Positions 1 to 5,905 of a stretch of 5,908 nt of DNA are shown here, one piece after another (position 1 is the first letter of the stretch; the number at the start of each line of letters is the position of its first letter). The translations under genes were made by a program, and so were the position numbers. The stretch spans positions 1 to 5,908 of the forward strand of contig JALHUQ010000163.1 in the NCBI GenBank assembly GCA_022866645.1, in the 5' to 3' direction. The notes beneath the pieces were generated by a model. It was not told the origin of the DNA and did not search any database. It saw only the letters and a list, made by a program, of their open reading frames with translations. This DNA is from Woeseiaceae bacterium. Lineage in GTDB: Bacteria; Pseudomonadota; Gammaproteobacteria; Steroidobacterales; Woeseiaceae.

Positions 1-610
1 CAACCTCTATGCCCAGCGATTTCGCATCTCGCTTGTTAGCCAAAACGGCCCGAAGCTCTTCCTTGGCAACGGCGATGCTAATTCCATAAGCTCCCTGATA
101 CAGCGAGTAGAGCGTATTGGGCAGCGCCAGTTGTTTATCGATTCCGGGAAACAGGCTCAATGGCAGGACGATTTTTTCGACCACTTTAGGTGTCTGATCG
201 ATCATCCGTGTTCTTCGAATCTCGACGACCTGGGCATTCTTGCGCAGGTCGAGCCTCGAACGTTCCGCCTCGTTGGCGGGCCGGCGCTTGACCTTTTCTT
301 CGCCAAGAGTCGGTGTTATTCGTTCGCGACCGGGCGCGGGGCGAGCCAGCCGAAAAAACCGAAACAATGCGTGTTCCTGCGTGTGCTCTGCAACAAAACT
401 ACCCCTGCCTTGGCGGCGCAGAATCAGATTTTCGGCCGCTAATGCGTCCATCGCTTTGCGTACTGTGCCTTGACTGACGCCTAGCTCTACGGCCAACGCC
501 TGTTCGCTCGGTAAAGCTTGTGCCGGTCGCCAGTCGCCCTCGGCAATGCGACTGACCAGAACGCTATAAACCTGTTTATACAGCGGTTGAAAATCTGGTA
601 ACGATGACAC
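1..610 (-). CDS. GntR-family transcriptional regulator with UTRA domain, 3' end cut by the window edge
   Basis: This is a DNA-binding repressor of the HutC/UTRA branch of the GntR family; the UTRA domain normally binds a small effector molecule. 203 codons are inside the window and family members are usually about 240 residues, so roughly the last 40 are missing. The winged-helix domain covers about residues 7-75, with LPSEQALAVELGVSQGTVRK around 33-52 and the wing motif RRQGRGSFVAEH at 65-76. The UTRA domain starts near residue 85 and includes VVEIRRTRMID (128-138) and LYSLYQGAYGISI (168-179). I chose the GTG at 610 because GGGAG lies 10 bases upstream and the residues after it (LPDFQPLYKQVYSVL) are the usual GntR beginning. 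An in-frame TGA closes the frame a little further upstream; a TTG 36 bases before the GTG is less likely. The gene diverges from the lyase operon at 769, so it most likely controls that operon and itself. The effector is unknown; a sulfonate or sugar acid is inferred only from the neighbour. Confidence 0.93.
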   Translation of the reverse strand, partial: MSSLPDFQPLYKQVYSVLVSRIAEGDWRPAQALPSEQALAVELGVSQGTVRKAMDALAAENLILRRQGRGSFVAEHTQEHALFRFFRLARPAPGRERITPTLGEEKVKRRPANEAERSRLDLRKNAQVVEIRRTRMIDQTPKVVEKIVLPLSLFPGIDKQLALPNTLYSLYQGAYGISIAVAKEELRAVLANKRDAKSLGIEV

Positions 611-639
611 GGATGTTACGCTCCCATAGCGTCGGAACA

Positions 640-710
640 ATAAAATTGACAGTGTTGCTCACCAGTGAAATATATCGTATCTTATATAAGACATAAAAAC
701 TATATGCGAA
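640..710. promoter_or_regulatory. Divergent promoter region for the GntR gene and the lyase operon
   Basis: The 158-bp gap between the two divergent genes (611-768) is strikingly AT-rich at 664-705. For the rightward operon there are two readings: TTGACA at 646-651 followed after 19 bases by TATATC (671-676), or TTGCTC at 655-660 followed after 17 bases by TATCTT (678-683). For the leftward GntR gene, TTCGCA (read from 710 to 705) is followed after 18 bases by TATAAG (686 to 681). None is a perfect sigma70 promoter, and which is used cannot be settled by eye. Two of the proposed -10 boxes, TATCTT rightward and TATAAG leftward, overlap the palindrome at 680-691. This would let one bound repressor block both directions. 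Confidence 0.45.
680..691. promoter_or_regulatory. Perfect 12-bp palindrome, candidate GntR operator
   Basis: TCTTATATAAGA is a perfect inverted repeat lying between the GntR gene and the lyase operon, on top of the proposed -10 elements of both. GntR dimers bind short palindromes in exactly this setting, commonly upstream of their own gene. It does not closely match the GT-n-TA-n-AC pattern known for several HutC-type regulators, so assigning it to this regulator rests on position. A short AT-rich palindrome can also arise by chance. Confidence 0.45.
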
Positions 711-768
711 GGTGCTCGGTGATATTTGGACGCCGTGACATCGCAATCAAGTGACGAGGATCTGACAG

Positions 769-1056
769 ATGGGCATTCCACAATTGCTGGTACACGACAA
801 GCGCGACAACGTCGGCGTTGTTGTGGTTGAAAATTTGAAGGCTGGCGACAAAATGTTTTGCGTTGTCACCGAGGATAACTCTGACTTCACGTTGGTCGCG
901 AAGCAGGACGTTCCTATCGGCCACAAGGTTGCGCTGGTTGATCTCAAGAAAGGAGACACTGTCATCAAATATGGTGAGGATATTGGTCGCGTCATCACGC
1001 CGCTTGCGACGGGTGAGCATGTGCATGTCCACAACCTTAAGACGAAGCGCTGGTAA
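769..1056 (+). CDS. suyA: SAF-domain small subunit of a split UxaA-family lyase (SuyA-like)
   Basis: This 95-residue cytoplasmic protein is a single SAF domain, equivalent to the N-terminal domain of altronate dehydratase UxaA but encoded as a separate subunit. Conserved pieces are DNVGVVVV (13-20), PIGHKVAL (49-56), KKGDTVIKYGEDIG (60-73) and the family signature GEHVHVHNLKT (82-92). The histidines of that signature belong to the active-site region in this family. The start is secure: GAGGA at 756-760 lies 8 bases before the ATG. The large subunit begins 14 bases after this stop, so the two are made together. Separate small and large subunits are the arrangement of (2R)-sulfolactate sulfo-lyase, whose alpha subunit is SuyA. 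Split sugar-acid dehydratases also exist, so the symbol is a best match from recalled family features, not a proven substrate. Nothing looks truncated. Confidence 0.85.
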   Translation: MGIPQLLVHDKRDNVGVVVVENLKAGDKMFCVVTEDNSDFTLVAKQDVPIGHKVALVDLKKGDTVIKYGEDIGRVITPLATGEHVHVHNLKTKRW

Positions 1057-1070
1057 GGGAGCTAAGCAAA

Positions 1071-2243
1071 ATGTCGACGCAAAAAACATTCATGGGATAT
1101 CGGCGTGAAAACGGCCGTGTTGGTGTACGCAACTATGTGGCAATCCTGCCGCTCGATGACATATCCAACGCAGCCTGCGAGGCGGTAGCGAACAATATCC
1201 AGGGCACTATTGCACTACCGCATGCTTACGGGCGATTGCAGTTTGGCGAGGACCTGGATCTGCATTTTCGTACTATGATCGGCACCGGATCCAACCCCAA
1301 TGTTGCGGCATGCGTCGTGATCGGAATTGAGCCGGTCTGGACGCAGCAAGTGGTGGACGGTATCGCAGCGACGGGTAAGCCAGTAGCTGGCTTCGCTATT
1401 GAGAAGAATGGCGACATCACGACAATTGCCAACGCCTCACGCAAGGCAAAGGAGTTCGTGCACTGGGCGACGGAGCAGCAGCGCGAGGAATGCGATATTG
1501 CCGACCTCTGGATCTCGACAAAATGTGGAGAGTCCGACACTACTTCCGGCATCGGCTCGAACCCAACAGTAGGTAACATGTACGACAAGCTTATTCCGAT
1601 GGGCATCTGTGGTGTATTCGGAGAGACCTCGGAACTGACGGGCGCGGAGCATCTGTGCGCAAAGCGAGCCGCGACTCCGGAAGTCGGCGAGAAGTTCATG
1701 AAGACTTTTCAGGCCTATCAGGATGACGTTATCGAGGCGCATAAGACAACCGACCTTTCAGATAGCCAGCCTACGAAGGGAAATATCGAGGGTGGTCTTT
1801 CCACAATTGAAGAGAAAGCGTTTGGCAATCTGGAGAAGATTGGCAAGAAGGTTTCCTTCATCGATGTGCTCGGCCCCGCTGAGGAGCCGGCCAAAGGCCC
1901 AGGCCTCTATTTCATGGATTCGTCTTCTGCGGCCGCAGAATGCGTGACGCTGATGGCCGCTGGCGGTTTCGTCGTGCACGCGTTTCCGACAGGTCAGGGC
2001 AATATCATCGGCAATCCAATCTTGCCCGTCATCAAGATTACGGCCAATCCACGGACCATGCGCACCATGTCCGAACATATCGATGTGGACGTCACGGGAA
2101 TACTCACGCGTGAACTGACGATGGATCAGGCTGGCGACAAGCTCATCGAAATGATAATCAAGACGTCTAACGGCCGGATGACCGCGGCGGAGGCTCTGGG
2201 TCATAAGGAATTCGTCATGACCAAGCTATATCGTAGCGCTTAA
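1071..2243 (+). CDS. suyB: Large subunit of a UxaA-family lyase, best match (2R)-sulfolactate sulfo-lyase beta subunit
   Basis: This 390-residue cytoplasmic enzyme belongs to the UxaA/GarD dehydratase family, iron-dependent lyases acting on 2-hydroxy acids. SuyB with SuyA cleaves (2R)-sulfolactate to pyruvate and sulfite. Visible motifs are FMGYRRENGRVGVRNYVA (7-24), HAYGRLQFGEDLD (51-63), KCGESDTTSGIGSNPTVGN (151-169), GETSELTGAEH (184-194), QPTKGNIEGGLSTIEEKAFG (233-252), FPTGQGNIIGNPILPVIK (305-322) and SEHIDVDVTG (334-343). The start is supported by AAGGGAG at 1055-1061, 9 bases before the ATG. It lacks two cysteines found in E. coli UxaA (after PTVG and in HTYGC), here replaced by DDISN and HAYGR, and has CGESD in place of CGGSD. 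That places it away from the classical altronate and galactarate enzymes. The C terminus (LGHKEFVMTKLYRSA) is complete. The family is certain; the substrate is inferred. Confidence 0.88.
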   Translation: MSTQKTFMGYRRENGRVGVRNYVAILPLDDISNAACEAVANNIQGTIALPHAYGRLQFGEDLDLHFRTMIGTGSNPNVAACVVIGIEPVWTQQVVDGIAATGKPVAGFAIEKNGDITTIANASRKAKEFVHWATEQQREECDIADLWISTKCGESDTTSGIGSNPTVGNMYDKLIPMGICGVFGETSELTGAEHLCAKRAATPEVGEKFMKTFQAYQDDVIEAHKTTDLSDSQPTKGNIEGGLSTIEEKAFGNLEKIGKKVSFIDVLGPAEEPAKGPGLYFMDSSSAAAECVTLMAAGGFVVHAFPTGQGNIIGNPILPVIKITANPRTMRTMSEHIDVDVTGILTRELTMDQAGDKLIEMIIKTSNGRMTAAEALGHKEFVMTKLYRSA

Positions 2244-2248
2244 GTGTG

Positions 2249-2266
2249 CGGCTGCATTGTCAGCCG
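2249..2266. terminator. Hairpin between convergent genes, possible two-way terminator
   Basis: CGGCTG (2249-2254) and CAGCCG (2261-2266) form a 6-bp GC-rich stem with a 6-base loop. It begins 5 bases after the lyase stop codon and spans the stop codon of the convergent propeller gene (2260-2262). The position suits a shared transcription end. However, neither side has the T-run of a classic intrinsic terminator, and the stem is short. It may instead slow polymerase or protect mRNA ends. Confidence 0.3.
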
Positions 2267-3801
2267 TCATGTCCCTGATTGAGGCCGTCTGCGCTCCACT
2301 CGGTCACGGCTTGCGCGGTGAAGTCAGGTTTACCGAGGGCAGGGTGCGACAACAGGTAAATCCCCGAGTCAGCAATTGCCCAGATCAACCTGCGATCCCA
2401 TTCAACCATCAGGCCGTCGCCGATGCGATTGAAGCTTCCCGGCCGTAGCAGACTGCCGCCGCTCGGCGGCACAAAGTAGCCGTCCATCTTCGGCCGGGCC
2501 GGGTTGGAAAAATCCATGAATTGGAATCCAGCGTTGAACGCGGCATAAGCCATGAAAGACACATGGCGTTTGCCCGGCGCCTTGAAGTGCGGGGGATTAT
2601 GCGTCCCATAGCGTCCGCGCTTGTCGCAGAAGTCGTGATATGGCGCATTCGCCGGGGCCTCCCAGCGGCCGAAGGTCGCAATCGGTGCGGGTTTCTGGAT
2701 GTCGCTAATATCCAGAACATAATTGTCGTGGAAGGGTTCGTTGCAGTCCGGGTTAAGCGTTTCCGCTGAGCCAATCAAGATGCCGCGGTCGAGCCAACTT
2801 ATGTCCGCCGTATGGAACGGGATTGCGCCCGGCAGGTAAGCAGGTCGCCACTGGCTAAGCAGCCTGGGTTCTGCCGGATTGGAAATATCGTGCACGGTAA
2901 TGCCGAAAGAGCCGTACGAGCCATACATGTATTTGCCGCCGTCCTCCACCTTTCTTGGCACATAAAAGGCGCCGTGTGCGGCGGTAAAAGAGCTACGGTC
3001 GCCGAACTCGCGCCACTTTCGATACGCGCCTAATTCACCCGCGCGTTGTCCAGGAAACCACCAGTTTGAGACGAATTTCGGTTTTTCGGGATCGGCGAGA
3101 TCAATGATCTGCAGGCAGTTACTGTGCAGCCGAACCGGGCTTTCCATATTGATGAAACTGTCGTCGGGCGCCGCGTCCAGGTAAGCATAACGGCCGCCAT
3201 CGTAGTAATTGCGATGCGTGCCGCCACCGGTTTGCACGGCGCGCGTCGGATCGCCCTGATCGCAACTCCACATCGACAGCAGCCGGATATCCTCCGGATT
3301 ACTGGCATCATAGACACGGATGCCACGCAGCCCGGCGTAATACCTCGTATTATCGATCAGGCGAGGATCGCCGTATTTGCCGTCAGGTGCTTCCACTGTT
3401 GACGATGTCGGCGGCGCGGCCGCACCTGCCACGAGGATCCATTTCCCGATATTCCGGTTGTACGCGAGCTGGATCTGAGAGCCAGACCATGCTCCTTGAT
3501 TGATCAACTCAGGATGCAGCGCATCGCCGATATCCCATACATGGCCATTGTTAAACAGAAGTCGACGTTTGCCGATGGCCATCATTTGCGATTTGGCGCT
3601 CAGTTCCGCATTGGCGCCGAGTTGCAAGTGCACCTCGCAGTTATCGACGTAGGTTTCCGGGTCCAGAAAATCGAGGCTATCCCGGTGCGGGTGCGGGTGA
3701 TTATTGGCGAAAGCCAGTCGGGCAAAGCCAGCGCTCACGGCGCTGCCGGCGAGCACCGCCCCGCCAGCGCGAATTATTTCACGACGAGAAAACTTGCCGA
3801 T
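2260..3801 (-). CDS. Tat-exported LVIVD-repeat beta-propeller protein, function unknown
   Basis: A predicted periplasmic or exported protein of about 513 residues if it starts at the ATC at 3801, or 498 from the GTG at 3756. The longer form begins with a twin-arginine signal, KFSRREIIRAGGAVLAGSA, ending near FANNH, as expected for a cofactor-containing or pre-folded Tat substrate. LVIVD-type repeats follow; numbered from the GTG, they are GIRVYDASNPEDIRLLSMW (145-163), LQIIDLADPEKPKFVSNW (215-232), ITVHDISNPAEPRLLSQW (286-303), NYVLDISDIQKPAPIATF (345-362) and FQFMDFSNPARPKMDGYF (411-428). Such repeats build a beta-propeller. Histidine-rich loops (AHGAFYVP, PFHTADIS, PYHDFCDKRGRYGTHNPPHF) could bind a metal, but this is inference. 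The start is odd: there is no ATG, GTG or TTG between the upstream TGA and the Tat motif, yet GGAG (3812-3809) sits 7 bases before the ATC. The gene lies 84 bases downstream of the LacI gene on the same strand and may be co-transcribed with it. Confidence 0.87.
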   Translation of the reverse strand: MGKFSRREIIRAGGAVLAGSAVSAGFARLAFANNHPHPHRDSLDFLDPETYVDNCEVHLQLGANAELSAKSQMMAIGKRRLLFNNGHVWDIGDALHPELINQGAWSGSQIQLAYNRNIGKWILVAGAAAPPTSSTVEAPDGKYGDPRLIDNTRYYAGLRGIRVYDASNPEDIRLLSMWSCDQGDPTRAVQTGGGTHRNYYDGGRYAYLDAAPDDSFINMESPVRLHSNCLQIIDLADPEKPKFVSNWWFPGQRAGELGAYRKWREFGDRSSFTAAHGAFYVPRKVEDGGKYMYGSYGSFGITVHDISNPAEPRLLSQWRPAYLPGAIPFHTADISWLDRGILIGSAETLNPDCNEPFHDNYVLDISDIQKPAPIATFGRWEAPANAPYHDFCDKRGRYGTHNPPHFKAPGKRHVSFMAYAAFNAGFQFMDFSNPARPKMDGYFVPPSGGSLLRPGSFNRIGDGLMVEWDRRLIWAIADSGIYLLSHPALGKPDFTAQAVTEWSADGLNQGHDG

Positions 3802-3841
3802 TTCGATGCTCCAATTTCAAGGCCGACGAAATATCCGCGCT

Positions 3842-3889
3842 GGTTACAGTCACATCTGCCGCTCCCTCGTGGAGTCGTGACAGTGTCAC
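3842..3889. promoter_or_regulatory. Two similar GTNACAGT/CAC elements before the propeller gene
   Basis: GTGACAGTGTCAC at 3877-3889 is a 13-base palindrome with one central base. It overlaps the stop codon of the LacI gene. About 23 bases closer to the propeller gene, GTTACAGTCACA (3843-3854) resembles it but lacks two bases. The pair sits in the 84-bp gap ahead of the propeller gene and could be a regulator site. I see no convincing promoter beside it, so support is positional only. Confidence 0.22.
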
Positions 3890-4920
3890 AATCGTTTTTT
3901 ATTCGGCGCGGACGTCGACCCACGCACAATCAGCTCTGGCAGCAGGTTCACGGTTCTTACAGACGATTTCGAATTTTGAATTCTCTCCAACAGCAGCTTG
4001 GCAGCCTGGTTACCGATCTCATCGTGTGGGATACGCAGTGACGTCAACGGCGGAGCCAGTCGGTCCACAAATGGCATGTCATTGAACCCTGTCACCGACA
4101 TATCCGCAGGACATTGAAGACCGAGTTCCTGCAATGCGTCATAGCAACCCAGCGCAAGCAGGTCATTGGCCGCGACGACGGCCGTAAACTTTCGCCCCTT
4201 GTTGAGTATCGACAGGAAGCCCTTGTGGCCTTCGGCCTCAGTAAATGCCTTGCAATTCAGTATCAGGTCACTGTGCGACTTGAATATTCCCTTGCGCATG
4301 AGCTTCTTAAACGCCAGGTAGCGATCGTGTCCAGTAGAGGTGTCCTGCGGGCCGCCAATGTAGGCAATCGACTTGTGCCCCAGTTCGACGAGGTGCGATA
4401 TAGCCAGGTAAATGCCGTGCTCATCATCGTTGATCACAGCGGTCACTGAGTGCGCGTCGATAGTTCGGTTGACCAATACCAGTGGTATGTGCTCGTCGAT
4501 ACAAGTGCTGACCACGGAATCTCGTCGATGCGCGGTCGCCAGTATGAGTCCATCCACGTTACGGGATTTCAACGACTGTACAATGGTGCTCTCGTTGCCC
4601 TGATTGTTATCAGAATCAGCGAGTATCGCGATGTAGCCCTTCTCAGCCAGAGTGCGTTCGATTTGCCTGATAATTGGCGGAAACATTGGATTTGTCAGAT
4701 CAGGTATCAGGACGCCGACCGTATGTGTTCGTCCCGTGCGGAGTCCGTAAGCCAGTGAACTGCGCGCGTAACCCATTTCGTGCGCAATTCTACTGACGCG
4801 ATCAGCAACGGCGCCGGAAACCATCGAGCGGGTCTCCGGATTCAGTACGCGGGAAACCGTGGATGGGTGGACCTTCGCCTTTCTGGCTACGTCTTTGATA
4901 TTAACGTTTCTTTTCGCCAT
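3886..4920 (-). CDS. LacI-family transcriptional regulator
   Basis: A complete 344-residue LacI/GalR-type repressor, normal in length. The helix-turn-helix is at about residues 6-26 (VNIKDVARKAKVHPSTVSRVL), followed by the hinge helix region SSLAYGLRTGRT (54-65). A periplasmic-binding-protein-like effector domain follows, with VGVLIPDLTNPMFPPI (68-83), VDGLILATAH (122-131), HLVELGHKSIAYIGGP (176-191), AANDLLALG (250-258), SVTGFNDMPF (275-284) and PPLTSLRIPHDEIG (290-303). I chose the ATG at 4920 because MAKRNVNIKDVA is the usual family beginning. An in-frame ATG at 4947 would add nine residues with no family support, and neither start has a strong SD. The gene has its own likely promoter at 4974-5002 and lies 102 bases downstream of the exporter gene. 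Family members usually sense sugars or nucleosides; the ligand here cannot be read from the sequence. Likely targets are itself and the propeller gene. Confidence 0.95.
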   Translation of the reverse strand: MAKRNVNIKDVARKAKVHPSTVSRVLNPETRSMVSGAVADRVSRIAHEMGYARSSLAYGLRTGRTHTVGVLIPDLTNPMFPPIIRQIERTLAEKGYIAILADSDNNQGNESTIVQSLKSRNVDGLILATAHRRDSVVSTCIDEHIPLVLVNRTIDAHSVTAVINDDEHGIYLAISHLVELGHKSIAYIGGPQDTSTGHDRYLAFKKLMRKGIFKSHSDLILNCKAFTEAEGHKGFLSILNKGRKFTAVVAANDLLALGCYDALQELGLQCPADMSVTGFNDMPFVDRLAPPLTSLRIPHDEIGNQAAKLLLERIQNSKSSVRTVNLLPELIVRGSTSAPNKKRL

Positions 4921-4968
4921 TACAGGCCAGACAAAATCACGTTGCATACCCCAGTATTGATTGCTAGC

Positions 4969-4992
4969 ACCTGAATCTACAGGTCAGCTGAC
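4969..4992. promoter_or_regulatory. Overlapping inverted repeats in the LacI-gene promoter, candidate operator
   Basis: GTCAGCTGAC (4983-4992) is a perfect 10-bp palindrome inside the 17-base promoter spacer. A second dyad, ACCTG (4969-4973), six bases, then CAGGT (4980-4984), brackets the -10 box and shares two bases with the first. LacI-family proteins commonly repress their own genes from palindromes placed this way. The centre is GC, not the CG step typical of many LacI-family operators, so the assignment is tentative. Confidence 0.4.
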
Positions 4993-5002
4993 TCGACATC
5001 AA
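4974..5002 (-). promoter_or_regulatory. Likely sigma70 promoter of the LacI-family gene
   Basis: Read on the minus strand, TTGATG (5002 to 4997) is followed after exactly 17 bases by TAGATT (4979 to 4974). Each box has 4 of 6 consensus bases. Transcription would start near 4967, giving a leader of about 47 bases before the ATG at 4920. The promoter begins 20 bases after the stop codon of the exporter gene, where I see no terminator, so read-through from the exporter gene is also possible. Confidence 0.45.
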
Positions 5003-5022
5003 TGCGCGTGCAGATCTCTGAT

Positions 5023-5781
5023 TCATCCTGAAGTAAGGATATCAATTACTAGTTTGAGTTCCATGGCAACAAATAGCGCGATGAGAATATTATGAAATAC
5101 TTTGTCGCTGATGGAACGCGACCAGCGAATTCCGAGTTGCGTGAACAGCAATGTCGGCACTACCGCGATGAGCCCGATCGTCAGTCGCTCCGGCGTGAGT
5201 AGATCCAGTCTCGACATCGCCGCAATCTGTACGCCGCTGAATAACAGGAAGGTAAATGCGGTCGCGAAGGCATAGGTCTCCCTGACCAGGCCGTTTGCGT
5301 GATAATAGGGTGCGACGATCGGGGCAGAAATTCCACTCGCTCCCTGAATCGTTCCCGCGAGCAGACCCAGGAACGAGCCGAGCCTGCCGCCACCCCTGAA
5401 GTACCGGTCGTACGATCGCTGGGAGAAATACTGGACCAGGTAGACGCCTAGCCAGACGGCCAGAATGAGTTTCAGCCATTGATTATTCAGGACCGACAAT
5501 AGCCAGGTTCCCACTACCCCACCAATCAGTCCGAGCACGAGAAACCCGCGGTGGTCCCGCAATACCGACCATCTTCTGTGCGTCACAACCAGCCAGCCAT
5601 TCGCGGCAATGCCGGGCAGTACCATCAGGACCACAGCTTCCTCAACGCTGGTGAAAGAAGCCAGTACCGGCACGGCCAATATCGGCAATCCGACACCGGT
5701 AATTCCTTTGGCGAGTGCACCGACGCTAATGGCGAGCATGGCTGAGGCCAGCAAACCCATGCTGATCAGGCTCAAATCCAC
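5023..5781 (-). CDS. TauE/SafE (TSUP) family membrane anion exporter
   Basis: A 252-residue inner-membrane protein with about eight hydrophobic segments, near residues 5-27, 31-45, 48-66, 78-97, 101-119, 135-157, 168-188 and 199-218, plus a C-terminal one at 228-248; the exact count is uncertain. The family's internal twofold repeat is visible as GALAKGITGVGLPILAVPVL (21-40) and GLLAGTIQGASGISAPIVAP (139-158). TSUP proteins move small anions such as sulfite, sulfonates or organic acids, and TauE and SafE are named for sulfite and sulfoacetate export. I kept the GTG at 5781, which has AGAG 7 bases upstream; an ATG at 5760 (residue 8) is a possible alternative that would remove little. If the nearby lyase is SuyAB, sulfite export would fit. 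However, the two genes are on opposite strands and about 2.8 kb apart, so this is inference. Confidence 0.93.
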   Translation of the reverse strand: MDLSLISMGLLASAMLAISVGALAKGITGVGLPILAVPVLASFTSVEEAVVLMVLPGIAANGWLVVTHRRWSVLRDHRGFLVLGLIGGVVGTWLLSVLNNQWLKLILAVWLGVYLVQYFSQRSYDRYFRGGGRLGSFLGLLAGTIQGASGISAPIVAPYYHANGLVRETYAFATAFTFLLFSGVQIAAMSRLDLLTPERLTIGLIAVVPTLLFTQLGIRWSRSISDKVFHNILIALFVAMELKLVIDILTSG

Positions 5782-5877
5782 CCTGAAGCTCTTGCACTCG
5801 ACAGGGCTGCGGCGCTTGAGAAAGGCTCATTTGTTCGAATTGTGTTCATGTTGGGTCGGATTTTGGTGATCCCTGAC

Positions 5878-5905
5878 TTGCTTAACGAGAATGATTATTT
5901 ATAAT
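5878..5905 (+). promoter_or_regulatory. Rightward promoter with Fur-like box, for a gene beyond the right edge
   Basis: TTGCTT (5878-5883) and a perfect TATAAT (5900-5905) are separated by 16 bases and face right, out of the window. The spacer holds CGAGAATGATTATTT (5886-5900). It matches 10 of the 14 defined positions of the 7-1-7 Fur box TGATAATnATTATCA. A Fur box between -35 and -10 is the classic way iron-replete Fur shuts off iron-uptake genes. The rest of 5782-5908 shows no gene. Its leftward half must also carry the exporter's promoter, but no clear one is visible. Confidence 0.5.

Noticed and set aside
131..442. Open frame of 103 codons on the plus strand
   Set aside because: It is antisense to the partial GntR gene, which has a clear helix-turn-helix and UTRA domain.
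700..1089. Open frame of 129 codons on the minus strand
   Set aside because: It is antisense to the SAF-domain subunit gene, which has a good SD and a family signature.
1226..1699. Open frame of 157 codons on the minus strand
   Set aside because: It is entirely inside the lyase large-subunit gene, whose motifs are unmistakable; the antisense frame has no recognisable domain.
1758..2204. Open frame of 148 codons on the minus strand
   Set aside because: It is a shadow of the 3' part of the lyase large-subunit gene with low-complexity His/Arg-rich content.
3717..3820. Frameshift at the 5' end of the propeller gene
   Set aside because: The Tat motif is in the same frame as the body of the protein, and the other two frames close quickly with no start codon that would restore it. 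A non-standard start or a single-base error explains the data better.
3496..4041. Open frame of 181 codons on the plus strand
   Set aside because: It lies antisense across the start of the propeller gene, the gap and the end of the LacI gene. It shows no family motif, while both minus-strand genes are convincing.
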